64,000 nucleotides of DNA from the NCBI RefSeq assembly GCF_014698065.1, contig NZ_JACJSI010000013.1:1-64000 (forward strand). Direction: 5' to 3'. Below, piece by piece: positions 17,948-26,172 of this stretch (position 1 is the first letter of the stretch; the number at the start of each line of letters is the position of its first letter). Origin of the DNA: Nostoc flagelliforme FACHB-838. GTDB lineage: Bacteria; Cyanobacteriota; Cyanobacteriia; Cyanobacteriales; Nostocaceae. A model generated the notes under the pieces. That model ran no database searches, was not told the DNA's origin, and saw only the letters and a program-made list of their open reading frames with translations. Made by a program: the position numbers and the translations under genes.

Positions 17948-18538
17948 ATGGTGGCTTTGTACACAAGCTTATCTAGCTCAAGAAGTAATAATACCAAGGA
18001 ACTTTTTGCCCGTAGGTCATTTCTACCAGAGCATCAAAACGGACTTTGGAAGATTGAAACGGGTTTTGTCAGGACTTTTACCTATCTGGAAGATGGTACA
18101 ACTGTCGCTCTGGGATTGTGGGGGCCTGGAGATGTTGTTGGTAAGGCTTTGTCAAAATTAGATCCTTATCAAATGGAATGCCTAACTAAAGTAGAGGTGA
18201 CGATCTTACCTTTAGAGGAATGGACTCAACTAACAGAAACTCTACTTAACCATATCCAACAGGCTCAAGAATTGATGGTTATTCGTAGCCATAAAAAAGT
18301 GGATACTATGCTTATCAAGTTGTTGGCATGGTTATCTAAAAAGTTTGGTTCGGAAGTTGAGAAGGGACGTTTAATAGATATGCGTCTGACTCACGAAGAC
18401 TTGGCAGAAATGCTTGGTTCAACTCGTGTTACCATCACTCGTGTTCTTGGGCAATTTGAGCAAGAGGGCTTGATTGATCGTCTCTCTCTGCATCGAATTG
18501 TGTTGCGAGAAGAAGAGATTTGGTACTACGAAATTTAG
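17948..18538 (+). CDS. Crp/Fnr-family transcriptional regulator
   Basis: 196 aa, slightly short for the family because the first beta-strands of the cNMP fold are reduced. The N-terminal half keeps LWKIETGFVRTFTYLEDGTT and GDVVGKAL; the C-terminal HTH contains LTHEDLAEMLGSTRVTITRVLGQF with recognition helix STRVTITRVL (about 158-167). No glutamate-arginine cAMP pocket was seen, so the ligand may differ. It lies 204 bp behind cysE and beside the NIL and sulfate permease genes, so a sulfur role like that of Synechococcus CysR (also Crp family) is plausible. Its 3' end converges with a NIL gene 6 bp away. Confidence 0.85.
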   Translation: MVALYTSLSSSRSNNTKELFARRSFLPEHQNGLWKIETGFVRTFTYLEDGTTVALGLWGPGDVVGKALSKLDPYQMECLTKVEVTILPLEEWTQLTETLLNHIQQAQELMVIRSHKKVDTMLIKLLAWLSKKFGSEVEKGRLIDMRLTHEDLAEMLGSTRVTITRVLGQFEQEGLIDRLSLHRIVLREEEIWYYEI

Positions 18539-18544
18539 ATGATT

Positions 18545-18880
18545 TCAGTAAAACCAGCTATCGCCGTCAGCATTCGGCTTGCCCACAATTCTTAGATTTA
18601 GGGATTCCAGGTAAGCCAGACCGCTACAAATTTGTGGCGCTGTTCCCCGAAGTTCAATGTCAAAATACCCTTCTCCATCTATATTTGGTTGTAGGAGAGC
18701 CTTAGTAATATTAACTACCAACCCATAAACAGAAATTAGCTGCGAAATTACAGGCACTTGCAAATAGTACTTGGGAATATGTATCCGCAGACGAATCTGA
18801 GTGACTTGGCTTTTTGCATAGACTGAAGAAACCAGTGATAATCTGGCTTGGGAATTGGTTTGATTATTTAATGCTGCCAT
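18545..18880 (-). CDS. Single NIL-domain protein
   Basis: 111 aa. An N-terminal tail (1-28) is followed by one NIL domain (about 29-100): LRIHIPKYYLQVPVISQLIS, VYGLVVNITKA, then GYFDIELRG and GLAYLESLNL. In MetN transporters the NIL domain binds methionine and inhibits the ATPase. Here it has no ATPase attached and is the last of four such domains on this strand downstream of the sulfate permease genes. Function inferred: sulfur amino acid sensing. Confidence 0.8.
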   Translation of the reverse strand: MAALNNQTNSQARLSLVSSVYAKSQVTQIRLRIHIPKYYLQVPVISQLISVYGLVVNITKALLQPNIDGEGYFDIELRGTAPQICSGLAYLESLNLRIVGKPNADGDSWFY

Positions 18881-18902
18881 TGGATAGTGACTATTTTATT
18901 AA

Positions 18903-19568
18903 TTAGCGTAGGCGTAGCCCGTCGTAGACATCGCTATAAACACTAGACAAATCCAACCAAATTGGTAGCCCCAGTTTTTCTAAATAACTCAGGCTAGAGT
19001 AGAGTTGCTTTGTTCTCCCCCACAAATCCAAGTCAAACCAGCCATCATCTTCGGTATCGGGTTGCAGTCTAGGGCTGGTGATATTGACTGTTAGTCCATA
19101 ACGAGAAACTAACTCAGAAATTATCGGTTCTTGGTAATAAGATTTTAAGACGCATAGTTGCAAGCGTAATCGATTGGTTTGACCCAAAGAAATCCATTGT
19201 TGGAGTTGTTCTTGCCATTGATTTGTCAGCCATGCAGAATCTTTGGGACTCTGTTTGCTCGTTGGACTTGGGAAAGTTAAAGAGGGCTGGTTGGCTTGAA
19301 TTTGGGTAGCGATCGCTAATTCCAATAAATTCACTCCCAATCCTTGCAAGTAAGATAGGCTATTTGTCAGTTTTTGGGGATTTCCCGAAAGTTCCAAATC
19401 AAACCAGCCATCGCTGTCATTGTCTGATGTCAGAGATGCAGCTTTGATATTGACGGTTAAACCATAACGAGACACCAGCCGCGAAATTACAGGTTGCCTG
19501 TGATAACGCTGAGGCACGAGAATGCGGCTGTGGACTGAAGCGGGTTCTACAGATTTACTCTGAGGCAT
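18903..19568 (-). CDS. Tandem NIL-domain protein
   Basis: 221 aa from ATG 19568 (a TTG seven codons upstream is less likely). Two NIL domains, about residues 14-95 (HRQPVISRLVSRYGLTVNIK... DGWFDLELSG) and about 130-208 (YQEPIISELVSRYGLTVNIT... DGWFDLDLWG), joined by a polar linker. The final ten codons (SDVYDGLRLR) and the region before the stop are supplied by a dispersed repeat shared with 11738-11767, so the original C-terminus was probably altered by its insertion. Lies 22 bp upstream of the single NIL gene, same strand. Confidence 0.8.
   Translation of the reverse strand: MPQSKSVEPASVHSRILVPQRYHRQPVISRLVSRYGLTVNIKAASLTSDNDSDGWFDLELSGNPQKLTNSLSYLQGLGVNLLELAIATQIQANQPSLTFPSPTSKQSPKDSAWLTNQWQEQLQQWISLGQTNRLRLQLCVLKSYYQEPIISELVSRYGLTVNITSPRLQPDTEDDGWFDLDLWGRTKQLYSSLSYLEKLGLPIWLDLSSVYSDVYDGLRLR
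18906..18934. repeat. Dispersed repeat encoding a gene's C-terminus
   Basis: Inverse of 11738-11767 with one or two mismatches (gcgtaggcgtagcccgtc... gtagacatcgc). It supplies the last codons of the tandem NIL gene. Confidence 0.6.
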
Positions 19569-19991
19569 TAGATTAATTCCCAATAGCAATGCCTAGGTTG
19601 GGCTGCGCCTACACAATTTTTAGGTTTGGCAGAGAATTTTGCTAATGCCGTACCCCTGCAACTCAACTGCCCTTCCTTGAATGTCAGCCTCATAGAGATT
19701 TTCATATTTCTGGCTTCTATTAAACTACGGTAACACTATCGGCTTAATGCATTTATTTGTTATGTAAAGGACAATCTCACAAACTACTTAAAAAAGCAAT
19801 CTGCAAATTCACTTAATGTAAAATAAATTTGTGTAAACTAATTGACTAAAAGCTAATTAAGAATTTCTGATATCTGTCCGTTAGATGATATTGTCATTAT
19901 CTTAGAATTAAAACTGAAGGGCGATACTCATTACCAAGTAATTAAAGGGTTGCTGAAATCAGCTTAGGTGATGTTGTAAAAATTTTGTTAG

Positions 19992-20159
19992 ATTTTATCT
20001 GATAGTGGTCATACTGCAAGTATCAAATCTGTAATAGCAGGATATTTATTCAATATGCAAGGGAATAAAGTTTACTATGATGTATGTGGTAAAAACTCCA
20101 AAAAACAACAAAGTTTTGATTCACAAGATTTTGAAAAACTAATTTCTATCGTTTATTAA
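19992..20159 (+). pseudogene. Small coding remnant, unknown family
   Basis: A frame ending at TAA 20159 reads like protein: SDSGHTASIKSVIAGYLF, later KVYYDVCGK and DFEKLISIVY. No start codon with a ribosome site is present; the preceding in-frame codon stretch is closed by TAG, while an adjacent frame reads GDVVKILLDFI up to the same point, suggesting a frameshift. It lies in the 700-bp gap between NIL genes. The rest of the gap is AT-rich, followed by a foldback repeat at 20168-20238. Confidence 0.3.
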
Positions 20160-20167
20160 ATAAAAAC

Positions 20168-20238
20168 CTAACCCCCTAACCCCCTTCCCGACGCGGGAAG
20201 GGGGGAAATTCAAAGTCTCTCTCCTAAAAGGAGAGAGA
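20168..20238. repeat. Paired hairpins (C-rich and CTCTC)
   Basis: CCCCTTCCC-gacgc-GGGAAGGGG (20181-20203) then tctctctcct-aaa-aggagagaga (20216-20237), both perfect stems. A common type of dispersed cyanobacterial repeat. On the minus strand it lies about 75 bp past the end of the NIL gene at 20314-20580. Confidence 0.6.
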
Positions 20239-20313
20239 AATAGAAGTGAGGTTAATATTAAGTATGAGGACGTGCAGCTATCTGTACGTTCCTATTATGT
20301 ATTGCTACAACCC

Positions 20314-20580
20314 TTACCAATCAGTTGCTTTACTGTCATCCCAGACTTCCAATTCCAAGTCGCGGAGATAGGTTAACCCGCTCTGAATTTGTGCATCTGT
20401 TCCTTGTAATTCAAGGTCAAACCAACCATCACCGACAGCATTGGCTCCCAAAATTGCTGCCGTGATATTCACAGTCAGTCCATAGTCAGACACCAGGCGA
20501 GAAATGACAGGTTCCTGGTGATAATCTTTAGGAATTCTTAGTCGAATTCGTTTGTTGGTAAGTGTATTGTCAGTAGCCAT
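20314..20580 (-). CDS. Single NIL-domain protein (nearest to cysW)
   Basis: 88 aa, essentially one NIL domain: RIRLRIPKDYHQEPVISRLV, DYGLTVNITAA, DGWFDLELQG, GLTYLRDLELEVW. ATG 20580. It is the first gene after cysW (150 bp) on the same strand. The full set is sbpA-cysT-cysW-NIL, then two more NIL genes. A regulatory subunit acting on the sulfate transporter is an attractive but unproven idea. Confidence 0.82.
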   Translation of the reverse strand: MATDNTLTNKRIRLRIPKDYHQEPVISRLVSDYGLTVNITAAILGANAVGDGWFDLELQGTDAQIQSGLTYLRDLELEVWDDSKATDW

Positions 20581-20730
20581 ATCTGAATTATTTCAATCCC
20601 TAATCGGGATTGGTACAGAACTACTCTTAACCCTAACGGTAATTTCCTGATAGGTACTAAGTAGATCGTACCACGTCCCATGATTTGCTTGTATCTTAAT
20701 TCAAAGGATAACTATAAGCCCTTGATTTTT

Positions 20731-21606
20731 CTATTCAACATCTTTAATGCTGGTTTTCCGTTCCAGAATCTCTTTCAGCACCAAGGTTACTACTGCTAGC
20801 AACGCTAACAGTACAGCCGCAGAAAAGGCAGCTTCGGTTTCGTATTGTTTGTAAGCATCTTCTACAAACAGTGGTAGGCTCTGGGTTTGGGTTGCAATAT
20901 TGCCAGATACTACCGAAACCGCCCCGAATTCACCCATTGCCCTAGCATTGGTTAAAATTAAACCGTAGAGTAAACCCCAACGGATACTAGGCAGAGTGAC
21001 GCGCCAAAATATCTGCCAATCTTTCGCACCTAGAGTTCTAGCAGCTTCTTCTTGATCCTTACCAAATTCCTCTAAAACAGGAATTACTTCCCGCGCTACA
21101 AAGGGCATACTCACAAAGGCTGTAGCCAGCACCATACCTGGAAAGGCAAAGATAATTTTGATATCAAGTGCCTGAAGCCAAGGGCCAAACCACCCATTAC
21201 GCCCGTAAAGTAGCACAATCATCAATCCTGCGACTACGGGCGAGATGGAAAAGGGCAGGTCAATAATGCTTAAAACTACAGCGCGTCCGGGAAATTTATG
21301 GCGAGCGATCGCCCAAGCTGCACATAGCCCAAACACAGTATTCACAGGCAGAGAAATCAAAGCCAGCAATAGTGTTAGCCAAGCTGCATGGATAAAAGCT
21401 GGTTGCGACAAGTTGGCAAGAAATGGCCCAACTCCTTTGCTAAAAGCTTGGGTGAAAACGTTGATTGTCGGGATGTATTGAACTAGGGCTAAATAGGCGA
21501 TCGCTATCCCAATTAAAAGTATTGGCACCCAACTCTTCTGCTCTTTCGGCTTGGCTGTATGTGTATCAGATGCAGATGAGTGAAAACTTGGCTTATCAAG
21601 TGTCAT
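20731..21606 (-). CDS. cysW: Sulfate ABC transporter permease CysW
   Basis: 291 aa inner-membrane permease of the sulfate/thiosulfate importer. About six TM segments; the EAA loop [21 protein letters not shown] (about 183-203) docks the ATPase. The motif [14 protein letters not shown] and ending helix are CysW-typical. Its start overlaps the cysT stop by 11 bp (21596-21606), so translation is coupled. Part of sbpA-cysT-cysW. Confidence 0.93.
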   Translation of the reverse strand: MTLDKPSFHSSASDTHTAKPKEQKSWVPILLIGIAIAYLALVQYIPTINVFTQAFSKGVGPFLANLSQPAFIHAAWLTLLLALISLPVNTVFGLCAAWAIARHKFPGRAVVLSIIDLPFSISPVVAGLMIVLLYGRNGWFGPWLQALDIKIIFAFPGMVLATAFVSMPFVAREVIPVLEEFGKDQEEAARTLGAKDWQIFWRVTLPSIRWGLLYGLILTNARAMGEFGAVSVVSGNIATQTQSLPLFVEDAYKQYETEAAFSAAVLLALLAVVTLVLKEILERKTSIKDVE

Positions 21607-22453
21607 ATCGCCTTGCCCATGCTTGTAAGAAATTAATTGCCAACAGCAGTACCAATGAAATTGATAGTAAAACTATGCCAATTACTGTTGCACCAGAATA
21701 GTCATACTGCTCTAATCGCTGAAAAATCAACACAGGTGCGATCAAATCTTGATAGGGCGTATTAGAAGAGATAATCACAGTTGAACCATATTCCCCAACT
21801 GCACGGGAGAAACCCAAGGCTACACCAGTTAAAATTGTCGGAAATAAAGGTGGCAAAATCACTTTCCAAAAGGTCTGCCATTGAGAAGCACCCAGACACC
21901 AAGCAGCTTCTTCTATTTCCTGTTCCATTTCTTGAAGCACAGGTTGCACAGTTCTCACAATAAAAGGTAGTGAGATAAATATCATTGCCACCGCTACTCC
22001 TGTGCGGGTAAAAGATACCTTAATTCCTAGAGGTGCTAGTAAAGAACCTAACCACCCGTTATTGCTGTAAACTGTTGCCAAAGTTAACCCTGCTACGGAA
22101 GTTGGCAGTGCAAAGGGTAAATCTACTGTGGCATCAATCAAGCGTTTTAAAGGAAAGTCGTAGCGAACCAGAACCCAAGCAATCAGAGTACCAAAAATGC
22201 CATTAAGGAAGGCAGCAAATAGCGCTGTAACAAAAGTGACATTGTAGGTGGCTAATGCAATATCACTGGTTGCGATCGCCCAAAATCTCGTCGGAGGTTC
22301 CGTACTCGCTTTCAGGAACATGGCAATAATGGGGATAAACAACATCACTGTCAAGTATCCTATGGTGATTCGCCAAGTCCAGGGAACTCGCCCCAATCTC
22401 TTCCAGAATGGCGTTTTGCGTTCAACTTCCAAAGAAGGAGATACAGTTGTCAC
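21596..22453 (-). CDS. cysT: Sulfate ABC transporter permease CysT (CysU)
   Basis: 285 aa from GTG 22453, which has GGAG about 9 nt upstream; a TTG at 22474 would add seven residues. Six TM segments, EAA loop [21 protein letters not shown] (about 190-210), and [14 protein letters not shown] are characteristic of CysT. Partner of CysW in the sulfate channel. It lies 220 bp after sbpA, the gap containing a dispersed hairpin repeat. Confidence 0.92.
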   Translation of the reverse strand: MTTVSPSLEVERKTPFWKRLGRVPWTWRITIGYLTVMLFIPIIAMFLKASTEPPTRFWAIATSDIALATYNVTFVTALFAAFLNGIFGTLIAWVLVRYDFPLKRLIDATVDLPFALPTSVAGLTLATVYSNNGWLGSLLAPLGIKVSFTRTGVAVAMIFISLPFIVRTVQPVLQEMEQEIEEAAWCLGASQWQTFWKVILPPLFPTILTGVALGFSRAVGEYGSTVIISSNTPYQDLIAPVLIFQRLEQYDYSGATVIGIVLLSISLVLLLAINFLQAWARRYDT

Positions 22454-22534
22454 GTGGCTTCGCTCCGAATTCAAAATTCAAAATTTACAATTCAAAAAAA
22501 ATTTTAGTCAGTATTCGTAATTGTTAATTCGTAA

Positions 22535-22618
22535 TTCCTATAGCGGTTCCCATTCAAATGCGGTACAAGATTGATTATATGTAGGGGCACGGCAGTGCCA
22601 TGCCCTTACGGGTGTACT
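22535..22618. repeat. Dispersed hairpin repeat, copy 1
   Basis: tatagcggttcccattcaa... followed by the hairpin GTAGGGGCACGGC-agtg-(C)CATGCCCTTAC around 22581-22609. Copy 2 is inverted at 25398-25493. It separates sbpA from cysT. Confidence 0.7.
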
Positions 22619-22673
22619 TTACTTGCCCACATACGAACTACGAATTACAGATTAGGAATTACAAATTATTTAG

Positions 22674-23819
22674 TTACCGTCTCTTTTGGGCTTGAATCTT
22701 GTCAAATACACCCCCATCTGTGAAAAACTTCTGATCAATTGCTTCCCAACCGCCGAATTCTGAAACTGTACCCAAAGTTTTCACCTTGGGAAATTTATCT
22801 GTAGCAGCTTTAGTTTGGGCTACTTCCTCATTTGCAGGTCTGAATCCTAATTTTACAAACTCTTCTTGTGCTTCTGGAGTATAAAGGAATTTGACAAATC
22901 CTTCAGCAACTTCGCGGGTTCCGTGTTTATCGACATTTTTATCTACCACTGCGATCGGGTTGTCGATAGATATATTCACATCGGGAACAATATAATCAAC
23001 TTTTTCGCCTTTTTGTTGTGCCAGAATAACTTCGTTTTCGTAGTTAATTAAAACATCCCCTTGACCCTGCTTGGCAAATGCATCAGTGGCTTCCCGCGCA
23101 TCCTTAGTTAAAACTGGCACATTATTGTAAACCTTAGTGACAAATTCTGTAGCTTTAGCTTCATCACCACCAGTTTTAATTACAGAGTTCCAAAGTGCCA
23201 AGAAATTCCAGCGAGCAATGCCTGATGTTTTTGGATCAGCAGTAATCATTTTTACATCATCTTTCGCCAAATCTTCCCAGGTCTTAATACCTTTAGGATT
23301 ACCTGAACGAGTTATTAACGCCGCTACAGATTTGGAGACAATACCATTGTTGGGAACTTCTTTCTCCCATCCTGGTTGAATCAATCCAGCCTTCTCAATC
23401 TTTTGGGTGTCTCCAGCTAATGCCAGGTGGACAATATCTGCTTCCAAACCATCGATAACGGCACGAGTTTGGGAGCCAGAGCCGCCATAGCTTTGCCTAA
23501 AGACGACAGTTTGGTTATGGTCTTTTTTCCACTGTTCTACAAACTTAGGAATGATGGCTTCGTGAGCTGCTTTGGTGACAGCAAAAGAAACCAGGGTTAG
23601 TTCAACATTATTCTTAGTTGCAGCTACAGGGCTGGCACTAGGACCTTCTGTGGAGGAATTACTGCCAGTTCCACCGGAGCAGGCGGCAAGCGCCACGCTC
23701 AAAACAGTTCCTACCAAAAAGAGTGATACAAAGCCTTTGAGCGAATTCAGTCTGAACCGATTGGTTCTATGTTCAGCAATCGCTTCTAATCTTTTCAATA
23801 GGCGTTGCCACAAACTCAT
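22674..23819 (-). CDS. sbpA: Sulfate-binding periplasmic protein
   Basis: 381 aa from ATG 23819, chosen because a perfect GGAGG lies 7 nt upstream; a longer in-frame reading upstream lacks such a signal. Leader with lipobox-like LAACSGG (about 48-54) suggests a lipoprotein. Family blocks are plain: LTLVSFAVTKAAHEAIIPKF, VVFRQSYGGSGSQTRAVIDGLEADIVHLAL, GNPKGIKTWEDLAKD, and ARWNFLALWNSVIK; these ring the sulfate ion without counter-cations. First gene of the sulfate operon; AT-rich upstream region with TATTATAAA as possible -10. Confidence 0.94.
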   Translation of the reverse strand: MSLWQRLLKRLEAIAEHRTNRFRLNSLKGFVSLFLVGTVLSVALAACSGGTGSNSSTEGPSASPVAATKNNVELTLVSFAVTKAAHEAIIPKFVEQWKKDHNQTVVFRQSYGGSGSQTRAVIDGLEADIVHLALAGDTQKIEKAGLIQPGWEKEVPNNGIVSKSVAALITRSGNPKGIKTWEDLAKDDVKMITADPKTSGIARWNFLALWNSVIKTGGDEAKATEFVTKVYNNVPVLTKDAREATDAFAKQGQGDVLINYENEVILAQQKGEKVDYIVPDVNISIDNPIAVVDKNVDKHGTREVAEGFVKFLYTPEAQEEFVKLGFRPANEEVAQTKAATDKFPKVKTLGTVSEFGGWEAIDQKFFTDGGVFDKIQAQKRR

Positions 23820-24073
23820 TCCATTTCCTCCACTAAATCTACAAATAATTGATGGGAATACAGTTATATAGTGTTTATAATACTGGATGATTCCATCTAT
23901 GTAGTTGCAAACACCAAAAAACCTCACATTCTTTATCAAGAATATGGTGATTCTACCAGTTTTATGAGGAATTACAATTGTTTTATTTTCAACTCTCAAA
24001 TTGTCATCATAATTCGCTACCTAATGGATCAAGCAAATTGCTAGGGAATGGTTAATTAGCGATCGCCTTTTCT

Positions 24074-24110
24074 CAAAAAACAAAACCCATCTAGAAATTA
24101 TCTAAATGGG
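24074..24110 (-). terminator. Rho-independent terminator of the amidotransferase gene
   Basis: On the minus strand CCCATTTAGA-taatt-TCTAGATGGG is followed by TTTTGTTTTTT: stem with one mismatch and a long T tract, 24 bp past the stop at 24134. Confidence 0.85.
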
Positions 24111-24133
24111 AAAAATTTAGTAACTGCTTATTC

Positions 24134-24913
24134 TTAACTGAATGTATATTTCAGGGGCAGCCCATCCTGAAAAACTAGTAATTCTCCGGGTTGTATTTGT
24201 GTCCAAACTTCGTTGTCAGTTAGAGGTGTGGTAGCAATGACAGCAACGCGATCGCGTTCTGTAGTCACCTCCCGAAAATCTACGGTCATATCTTGGTCAA
24301 TTAAATGGGCAGCTGCGAAGGGCGCTTGGCGGACGATGTAACTGAGATTAGTTGAGCAATAAGCAAAAAAGTGGACTCCATCTGATAATAAGTAATTAAA
24401 TATACCCAGTTTTGCAATTACAGCAGTAATTTCTTGCAGCACAGAGTACAGTTCCTTGATGTCAGGCTTACCTTGGGGAAAATGCGATCGCAGTGTTTCT
24501 AGCATCATACAGAATGCCTTTTCACTATCGGTGTCACCTACGGCTTGATAAAAGCCCAAATTTTCTGGATCAAAATCTGGCAAATTACCATTGTGGGCAA
24601 ACACCCAATACTGACCCCACAATTCTCTACGGAAAGGATGGCAGTTGTGTAGGGCAACTTCACCCTGAGTAGCTTTACGGATATGGGCTATGACATGGGT
24701 TGAGTGGATGGGATAACTCCGAACAAACTCCGCTACCGGAGAAGCAACAGAAGGTTGGGCATCTAAAAACATTCGACATCCCTTTCCTTCAAAGAAAGCA
24801 ATGCCCCAACCATCGTTATGATCATCCGTTTTTCCTCCCCGTGCAGAAAACCCTTCAAAAGAAAAGCAAATATCCGTTGGAACATTGCAATTCATTCCGA
24901 GCAGTTGGCACAT
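24134..24913 (-). CDS. Class II glutamine amidotransferase (YafJ type)
   Basis: 259 aa. Catalytic Cys2 follows the start Met directly (MCQLLGMNCNVP); other NTN-hydrolase residues are in GGKTDDHNDGWGIAF (about 26-40), HIRKATQGEV and FAHNGNLPDF. It splits glutamine and probably passes ammonia to an unknown acceptor; members of this family are stand-alone and the acceptor is unknown. Monocistronic with its own terminator. Confidence 0.85.
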   Translation of the reverse strand: MCQLLGMNCNVPTDICFSFEGFSARGGKTDDHNDGWGIAFFEGKGCRMFLDAQPSVASPVAEFVRSYPIHSTHVIAHIRKATQGEVALHNCHPFRRELWGQYWVFAHNGNLPDFDPENLGFYQAVGDTDSEKAFCMMLETLRSHFPQGKPDIKELYSVLQEITAVIAKLGIFNYLLSDGVHFFAYCSTNLSYIVRQAPFAAAHLIDQDMTVDFREVTTERDRVAVIATTPLTDNEVWTQIQPGELLVFQDGLPLKYTFS

Positions 24914-25045
24914 GGATATTGCAGCTCTAAATTTTTGACTAAGGCCTCAGCATCAAGATACTTCAGAATGCTGCATTGATTCTGGAGCGATCGCTTCAAT
25001 CTTAGACTTTTTCAGTTAAGTCTGTCTAGCAAATGGAGTCGGCTA

Positions 25046-25163
25046 GGGACTTCCAACAAAACTTTGATGAGCAGGGGGAGCAGGGGAAGCAGGGGAAGCA
25101 GGGGAGGAAGAATCTAATGATCGTCTTCGCTCCCAAAATTGAATAATTTAATTTCTGGAAGTC
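25046..25163. mobile_element. MITE-like element, GGGACTTCC family, copy B, inserted in a tandem array
   Basis: Begins GGGACTTCCAAC, ends TTCTGGAAGTC. Interior has gcaggggaagcagggg repeats and then the block shared with copy A. Left of it stands one unit of the 21-bp array (25026-25045: tagcaaatggagtcggc), right of it the remaining units, so the element has split the array. Sequences gtcggcta/gtcgccaaa at the two borders could be a target duplication. Confidence 0.75.
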
Positions 25164-25370
25164 GCCAAACAAGCAAATGGAGTCGCCTAACAAGCAAATG
25201 GAGTCGCCGAACAAGCAAATGCGATCGCCAAACAAGCAAATGGAGTCGCCTAACAAGCAAATGCGATCGCCGAACAAGCAAATGGAGTCGCCTAACAAGC
25301 AAATGGAGTCGCCTAACAAGCAAATGCGATCGCTAAACAAGCAAATGGAGTCGCCTAACAAGCAAATGCG
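25161..25370. repeat. 21-bp tandem array, 10 copies, containing HIP1
   Basis: Units of the form gtcgccNaacaagcaaatgga; four variants of the border read gcgatcgc (the HIP1 octamer) instead of ggagtcgc at 25222, 25264 and 25327. Ends at 25370 in a decayed unit (ctttcttaac). Open frames through it on both strands are artefacts. No spacers, so it is not CRISPR. Confidence 0.92.
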
Positions 25371-25397
25371 CTTTCTTAACTAATTACGAATTACGTT

Positions 25398-25493
25398 ATA
25401 GTACACTCCACTCGTAGGGGCACGGCATGCCGTGCCCCTACACTTTTCGATATAATGTTCCACCGCATTTAGCTGAGAACCGCTATAGCGTAG
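25398..25493. repeat. Dispersed hairpin repeat, copy 2, with a perfect 28-bp palindrome
   Basis: 25414-25441 is a perfect palindrome with no loop (14-bp half GTAGGGGCACGGCA). Reading the minus strand from 25493 gives cgctatagcggttct and then the same order of blocks as copy 1 at 22535-22618. Together with the arrays to the left it fills the 595-bp gap before purE. Confidence 0.8.
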
Positions 25494-25508
25494 CCGATTA
25501 CGAATTAC

Positions 25509-26027
25509 TTAAGGCATTTGCTGTAAATATTGCTCATAGCCTAATTCTTCTAGTTTTGCTTGCTTTGCAATTACTGATTCACATAAAGTTTTGCGATATT
25601 GCTGCACTTTTTCTAGCAATTCTGGTTGATGAGTTGCGAGGATTTGTACTGCTAGAAGTCCGGCATTTTTGGCATTACCGATCGCCACTGTTGCTACAGG
25701 AATACCCGCAGGCATTTGTAAAATAGAATACAAAGAATCAACACCTTGTAAGTTGCGGGTGGGTACAGGAACACCAATGACAGGAAGTGGAGTTAAAGAC
25801 GCTACCATTCCCGGCAGATGGGCAGCACCACCCGCGCCAGCAATAATTACTTTAATACCGCGTTGGTGTGCAAGTTGAGCATATTGCACCATGCGTTCTG
25901 GGGTACGATGAGCAGAAACGATCGCCACTTCGCTTTCAATGCCAAATTCTTCACAAACTGCGATCGCATTTTTCATGATGGGCAAATCAGAATCGCTGCC
26001 CATGATAATACCAACTAAAGGAGCCAT
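25509..26027 (-). CDS. purE: N5-carboxyaminoimidazole ribonucleotide mutase
   Basis: 172 aa, class I PurE. Moves the carboxylate of N5-CAIR to C4 in purine synthesis. Seen: [16 protein letters not shown] (about 6-21), SAHRTPERM (about 39-47) with catalytic His, and [25 protein letters not shown]. Full length. Diverges from nagA. No purK in the window. Confidence 0.95.
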   Translation of the reverse strand: MAPLVGIIMGSDSDLPIMKNAIAVCEEFGIESEVAIVSAHRTPERMVQYAQLAHQRGIKVIIAGAGGAAHLPGMVASLTPLPVIGVPVPTRNLQGVDSLYSILQMPAGIPVATVAIGNAKNAGLLAVQILATHQPELLEKVQQYRKTLCESVIAKQAKLEELGYEQYLQQMP

Positions 26028-26172
26028 AGAATTTCGGATTTTGGGCTTGTCGTGAGTGTTCGGACGTTCGGCTAGCGCTCAGTCAAGCCGTAGAACGATT
26101 TTGGATTTTGGATTAATTGCCGATTGTTCCATCTAAAATCGGGTCAGGTTTAATTATTCCCTAACCAGTGTG

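Noticed and set aside
25161..25370. CRISPR array
   Set aside because: Units are head to tail with no unique spacers, 21 bp long, and no cas genes are near.
25026..25383. Four overlapping repeat proteins in the second 21-bp array
   Set aside because: Same reason; every frame is open because the unit has no stop codon.
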